Below, piece after piece: positions 59,106 through 64,000 of a DNA stretch of 64,000 nucleotides; the stretch's first letter is position 1, and every line of letters starts with the position of its first letter. The stretch is from contig JAXGGA010001679.1 of the NCBI GenBank assembly GCA_038373865.1, forward strand, positions 80,016 to 144,015, read 5' to 3'. Below the pieces are notes generated by a model. It saw nothing but the letters and a program-made list of their open reading frames with translations, was not told the DNA's origin and ran no database searches. Position numbers and translations under genes: made by a program. Source of the DNA: Uloborus plumipes (taxonomy: Eukaryota > Arthropoda > Arachnida > Araneae > Uloboridae).

Positions 59106-61589
59106 TTATTGCACCCCTGCACTGAATGCATACAAAACTTTTTTCTCGCTTTGGAAAAACCTCCGTGTCATCATAATAACTCACTGACATGGTTTCTGAT
59201 TTGCACTGAAAACGACGCTAGTTAAACATGAAAAATGGTAAATATTGCACAAAAATTTGTGTCTTGGAGAAATTACTCTTTTTCTTTTCTTCCTTCAGTC
59301 TATAACTAATTTCGGTATAAGGAAAACTTTTTTTTTTTTTTTTTTTTTCAATTTTAGTTTTATGCTTGTGCAATATTAACGCACGTAGACACTCCTAAAA
59401 TGACGGCTAACCAGCTAATTTGAAACGTAATCTTTATTTTTTTTATTCAAATCAGGGGATTCTGACAGTTAAATCAAGGAGATGATTAACATAACGACAG
59501 TGGATTTGCTTAAATTAAGTTTCTGTTTAAGCATTTAAATTTGACGCATATTTTTTTTCTCCCTTTACTGGCCTTAATATTTTTCTCAAAGCACAAAAAC
59601 TAGTAAATAAATCAACCTCTCCGGAGAAAAATATTACTTCAATTATTCAGAACTCAGTTACACAAAAGAGCGCACAGACGTCAAAATTCGACTAAACGAA
59701 TCCTCTCTGGGACAAAAATAAGTTTAATTTGCATGTTTCAGGAACGGTATTTAACTATGGGTTTTCACTTAAATAATTTACTGAGAAGTTTTTACCTTCC
59801 CTAGTAATAAAAAGTTTGAATTTACTCGGCGGGATTGTAAAAAGTGAAAAGAATGCCTTTGTGTCTTTTCCCTCGGTTGGCCCTTTTTCTTTCAACTTTC
59901 CTCATTTGTACAGTTTCTGCGGTATTCTATTTAACGCGATTTTTTCGTTGTGCCACTTTTTTTTTTTCACCATTGAGGCTTTAGCAAATGAATCCGAGCA
60001 CACAAAGAAAAGCGTCGTTTGTATCACATTATAAATTTTTTTTTCAAAAAAAAAAAAAAAAGACTTAAAAATTTTTCAGTACGGCCCACAGCGTCGCGAA
60101 AAAAATGACCACAAAAAGAGGAGATATCTTTCAGTTATTGTATTCCGACTTCATGTTAAAAGAACGTTTTGAAGAAGAAAAAAGATTTTTTTTTTTGAGA
60201 CGACAGGGGTAAAACAATGAACTGCTACCCGAAGAAAAGAATTAAAACAATGCGCAGAAGAACAAAACTTTATGTATGTTTTAAAAAAAAAATCGCTACA
60301 ACTTCGAGACCACACAAGTTGAGTGTTTTTGTGTTTATTTTTTTAATTTTATATACTCCTAGGGATTGAAACGAAAACAAGTATCTCGGCATATTTTCTC
60401 CCCGAGGAAGAAAAAAAGAGAGAGAAATATAAAAAAGAAATTATTAATTCACTTGAAGAAATTGTGGTTTTTGTGTGCGCTGTATGAAAGTATATGAAAC
60501 AAAAGGCGAACGGTTTTTAGATAACCGTTGATTTTTTCTCTCTCCCGCACGGATTGGTAACTCTGTGGAAAAAAATCCGCAATTATACATGCAGATTTTG
60601 AAACTAAGGGGGAGACATGAAAAAGTTTTTCTTCCGCCACTCTCCCCCTAGGGACTGCATGGTGGAGAAGTTCTTTTGCAAATCAAAGCCTCGCTTTGGG
60701 GGAATAAGCTAAAAGCTGAAAAAAAGCCCTTGGAAATAATTAATTTTCATTGCTGTTTTTTATGTGGCCTAGCGGATGCTTTTCGCCAAAGTTAGGGAAG
60801 CAAATACCGCATTAAAAAGCAAGTGATTAGCTTTCTGAGCTTACTGTTATACTAAGACAATAAAACACAATCGGAGCTGGATAAAAAAATTAAATCTCGC
60901 AGCATAATACAGAGCGAAGAATAATTAGTGTCCCGGCTGTTTGCGCTTGCTTAATTCTGTGTTTTTGTTGCCAGTTTTTCCGTAAGAATTCTGTAATAAA
61001 ATGGAGATAATCTCTTGGTATTATTTTATTGTTATGGATATGGTTTTAATCTGCATAGAAGAGACTTGGCTGATGGCTATAAATGGATTTCCTAATGAGC
61101 CGTGCATGATGTGCTGGTGCTCGTTTCCGAACGCGATGTTAATTCTGTTTTCATAAACTTTGTCGAAAGTTTTTTTTTTCTTTTTATTTAGGTTTGGGAT
61201 TTTGTCTCCCGAAAAAGACTATTTCCTGTTTACGCGAGATTTTAGTTCATCGTGTGTACAAATTGGAGAACATTAAATTAGTCAAAATGATTGTTCGATT
61301 AGAATCGGTGGTTAATTTGTTTTTTGTTAGAACTAGAACCACGTGTGATTCTGTGGTTATTGAATTTTATTGAGATAAATTGCTAAAAGAGAAAGATATG
61401 TTTTTATCAAGCAAATTATATTATTATTAGTTACATTTTTTGTTTTCTGCGAAATAGTTGTTGTGTTGTATTTAGGTATATGATTCATTATGTAACATAA
61501 AAAAAATCTTGTAGTGTATTCATATCATTGTCTTTTAGTTTCTCGCAATATTCCTGCTAATTTAAAACGCTAAAAGAATATGCAATACA
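59106..61589. other. Non-coding stretch; complex sequence at 60640-61160
   Basis: Homopolymers fill 59327-59349 and 60036-60061. Positions 60640-61160 are of higher complexity, with TAATTAATTTTC, GAATAATTAGTGTCC, GGATTTCCTAATGAGCCG and similar homeodomain-site-like words, and could be a conserved regulatory block. No gene is recognised. Confidence 0.35.
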
Positions 61590-61680
61590 CCACCAACTCG
61601 ACCATTTCGATCCATGGACTGCTGTTTCGAGCTTATTATGCTCTCATCAGCATGGAATACGACAGTAGTCGAGTTGGAGG
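61590..61680 (-). ncRNA. Hammerhead ribozyme motif, type I with minimal stem III
   Basis: Read on the minus strand. The core CUGAUGA (61650-61644) is followed by stem II GAGC/GCUC with a 7-nt loop (61643-61629), then GAAA (61628-61625), a two-pair stem III with an AGCA loop (61624-61619), and the cleavage triplet GUC (61619-61617). Cutting is predicted between 61617 and 61616. Stem I is UCCAUG with CAUGGA, an internal loop, then an outer helix of 13 positions (CCUCCAACUCGAC against GUCGAGUUGGUGG, one U-U mismatch). Every position conserved in active hammerheads is present. In animals, such motifs with very short stem III are known from Penelope-like elements and retrozymes. No reverse transcriptase is visible nearby, so this is probably an isolated remnant or part of a short non-autonomous element. 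The 65-codon plus frame over it is not a gene. Confidence 0.85.
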
Positions 61681-62255
61681 CAAAAATCCTCTTATAAAAC
61701 AAAGAGAGCTAAAAGAAAAACTGGTTAAAGACATTTTTACAGATAAAAGAATAGTTGAAAGTTTTTTATTTTTTTAAAGGGCGTCGGTTTTTTTGTTTAT
61801 TTACTTAGGAGAGAAAAAAAAAAAAACTGCTTTTCATCGGTACATTTGAAATTAAATGTGTTTTAAACATTGTACTGTAGTTTTTCGGCTGCAAATTTCC
61901 TGAAAGAAATTTCTGCCTATTTCATTTCTTAAAACATACTTTTTCCTGATCGTTAGAGATAATTCGTTTCAACATCATTATTTTCATTTTGTACATAACT
62001 TTTTTTTTTTTTTGAAATACATCGGGGAGGTTCGCTGGGTGTACAACAGCAAGGCGGCCAGGTGGATAAGTGGCCTGGGATAAGAGTAAAGTAAGATTAA
62101 ATTTTGTTATATTTTTATGTGTCAGAACTTCATAAAACTGGAAGAGCCGCGCATGATCTGGCAAATGGGGGATTTATATTAAAAGTTGGAAATATGTTTA
62201 GGTATATCATGGGAAACTGTTCGTACAAACGAAACCCCAAAATATGAAGAAGGGG
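61681..62255. other. Non-coding stretch flanking the ribozyme
   Basis: AT-rich; a few GC-richer bases at 62025-62085. No second hammerhead core is seen, so there is no dimeric or LTR-flanked arrangement within the window. Confidence 0.45.
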
Positions 62256-62510
62256 TATGCTGCCGTGCTAAGCATTAAAGTGGTATCTGCAGTCGAGCTC
62301 AAACTGAGATAAAACTCTTTAAAGTTTTGCGCCCCCATGTATTTGATTCAGATGAAACTTTTTCAGAATGTTTTAAAAAATATTTCCCATTCTCAAATGA
62401 CCATATAATTGTGTATTTGGGTAAAATGCGTCACAAAGAGCCACCTGGTGGCGATAACTCAATTTTGTTAAAAAGTGCAGATACGACTTTTGTGCTTAGC
62501 ATGGCAGTAT
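62256..62510 (+). mobile_element. TGCCGTGCTAAGCA MITE, copy B
   Basis: Left CTGCCGTGCTAAGCA and right TGCTTAGCATGGCAG are inverted repeats with one difference. The interior matches the reverse complement of 42506-42756. The 75-codon plus frame at 62327-62554 lies mostly inside it and is not considered a gene. Confidence 0.75.
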
Positions 62511-63119
62511 GGGTGTGTGGAGAGGCTGCGCTACTTGTAGTTGTGGAAATATAAAGCGAATAAATTGCACACGGTGGATTTTTTTATGAAAAAAAAAAAA
62601 AACATGCGTTCGTTTTGTACTTCGTTGAAACGAACACATTTTTGATTATTCATTTTGAAAATGATTTTTTGAGTTTGTTATACTTTTTTCTCACGTTTTC
62701 AGCTAATATGAGTTGGGCTGAATAAATCCCTACACATATGCGTATGTGTTTTGCTAATAACTAAATTGCAAGGATTCAAAAGCAAAAAACTATTGTTTTC
62801 GATTGCGAACGAGCCATCCCGAAATTTGCTGCCTCAAAATTCGAGCTTCTACATTATTAATAATCATCGAAACGGAGTATATACACAACGAATTGAACTT
62901 ATTAGCATTCATTAATGAAAAAACGTGCTTCTTAAACTCTTTACCACAACCATTTTCATGTGTTTAACTGCGTTATAGTCTATTGTTTCCTTTATGCTTA
63001 TGATATTTGATAGTTTAACTATCAATTTCCTTCAGTAAAAAACGAATTAGTAACTTTAGCGAAACGAATCGAATTTCCCATAAATAATTAAATATTCATT
63101 AACGGGGAAAAATACTGGC
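62511..63119. other. Non-coding stretch, nothing definite
   Basis: AT-rich DNA with no recognised feature. Confidence 0.4.
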
Positions 63120-63390
63120 GAAATCCCTGCTGTAGAAGTGGTTGCCGTCGCCATGTTTGGTTCCACGATTCGTTTGCCATTGAAGGATTCGAGTAGTACC
63201 ACTCGCAGCGTCGAAGGTGATCGTTATTTTATTCAAAGAGAAGAGGAATATCTCGGCTGAAAAAGAAAATGCCAGTCCGGGGCTCCACCCAGTGGTCAGA
63301 CACCGAGTAATGTGGACATAAAAAATGCAGGACCCGAACGATGTGCTGTCACAACGGGCGCTGGAAATCTTCTGGCTCAGATAGTTATGT
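63120..63390. promoter_or_regulatory. GC-richer, complex island, candidate regulatory element
   Basis: CpG-containing, non-repetitive sequence (GGTTGCCGTCGCCATG, CACTCGCAGCGTCGAAGG, CACAACGGGCGCTGG). A 102-codon minus frame (63099-63407) crosses it and has no recognisable domain. This may be regulatory or an unknown exon. Confidence 0.2.
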
Positions 63391-63612
63391 GCATTGATTG
63401 AATGCAATATTTATTGTAATATAATGCATATCTGATTGTATGGCTTGTTTGGTGTGGGATGGATTGGGGCAAGGCGTTTTGGGTCGCGACGGAAAAGACG
63501 CCCCTGCTAAAAGACCATCTACAAAGCATCACGGGGTTGTAGAAATTAAAGATTGTCTGATGGCGGTGTCTGGTTGTATTTGTTAGATGCTCTCATGTAA
63601 AGTTTAATTTCT

Positions 63613-64000
63613 TAACCCATTTATGCCCAGTAGCCTAAAAACGGGACACGTGTTAATTACTGCATACAAAAACCTGTAATGGGTATATCCTTTTACTAAA
63701 GCTGTATTTCACAAGTTAAATAGCCCTTGTTCTTGAGAAAACCAGTTAGAGCCACTATTTGGACATCAGAGTTTATTTATTGACAGCTATTTTCAGACAA
63801 ATCAGTCAAGCAACGATCCAGCATGGGTAGCCACAGAAAGTAATTTTTTTTTTTTGCGAACTTATTTTTCATAAAATTAAACTATTTTAAAATGATTTGC
63901 TTAAAATTGATCACAGATGCCTTCTGTAATGTTACTTTGCAAAAGTAAAGTAAGTAAGGTCGTATTTTCTCACATATCTGCAAATATCCCATAAACAAGA
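63613..64000 (+). mobile_element. Possible piggyBac-type end at window edge
   Basis: TTAACCCATTTATGCCCAG has the TTAA followed by CCC that starts many piggyBac-type elements. The other end would lie beyond the window, so this cannot be confirmed here. T run at 63845-63855. Confidence 0.2.

Overview
This window looks like gene-free, AT-rich DNA from a large, repeat-rich animal genome. An arthropod is the best guess, from the mixture of hAT-type, pogo/Tigger-type and TA-inserting inverted-repeat elements, the many poly-T and poly-A runs and the low GC content. No species marker is present, so the assignment is weak. I recognise no complete protein-coding gene, rRNA or tRNA. All open frames are short (151 codons at most), none carries a domain I recognise, and several lie inside mobile elements. 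Three things suggest an intron of a long plus-strand gene or its flank: by eye the plus strand is T-rich over long stretches; a 53-nt candidate exon (or recursive splice point) sits at 44907-44959 between strong splice signals; and an 11-nt candidate microexon sits at 614-624.

The structure that can be proved from the sequence is mostly non-autonomous DNA transposons. Four hAT-type elements have 8-bp target duplications: 2889-4448 (with a nested 256-bp element), 14663-15250, 18240-19869 and 42841-43113. Two pogo/Tigger-like copies with TA duplications lie at 51725-52148 and 53245-53648. A 1.3-kb inverted-repeat element lies at 40058-41350. Paired copies of three small families lie at 5819/20104, 13098/43728 and 42506/62256, and a lone element at 35899-36157. 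The largest structure is a 3.2-kb near-palindrome (22280-25453). A second, 652-bp palindromic element is inserted in its left arm, and the unoccupied site is preserved in the right arm.

The most notable single item is a hammerhead ribozyme motif on the minus strand at 61590-61680. All conserved core positions, a GUC cleavage triplet and long compensating helices are present, with a very short stem III of the kind reported in Penelope-like elements and retrozymes.

Tandem and degenerate repeats fill other stretches: 1198-1307 (about 32 bp), 16533-16614 (20 bp), 16712-17290 (about 145 bp), 27240-27960 (about 364 bp), 29431-29550, 37020-38200 (about 185 bp, each unit carrying its own inverted repeat), 38790-39560, 55560-56000 and 58211-59105. 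Islands of higher GC and CpG at about 31150-31660, 35600-35830, 43240-43640, 51390-51560 and 63120-63390 stand out from the T-rich background and are the best candidates for regulatory DNA. The remaining stretches are AT-rich with homopolymer runs, and I see nothing definable in them.
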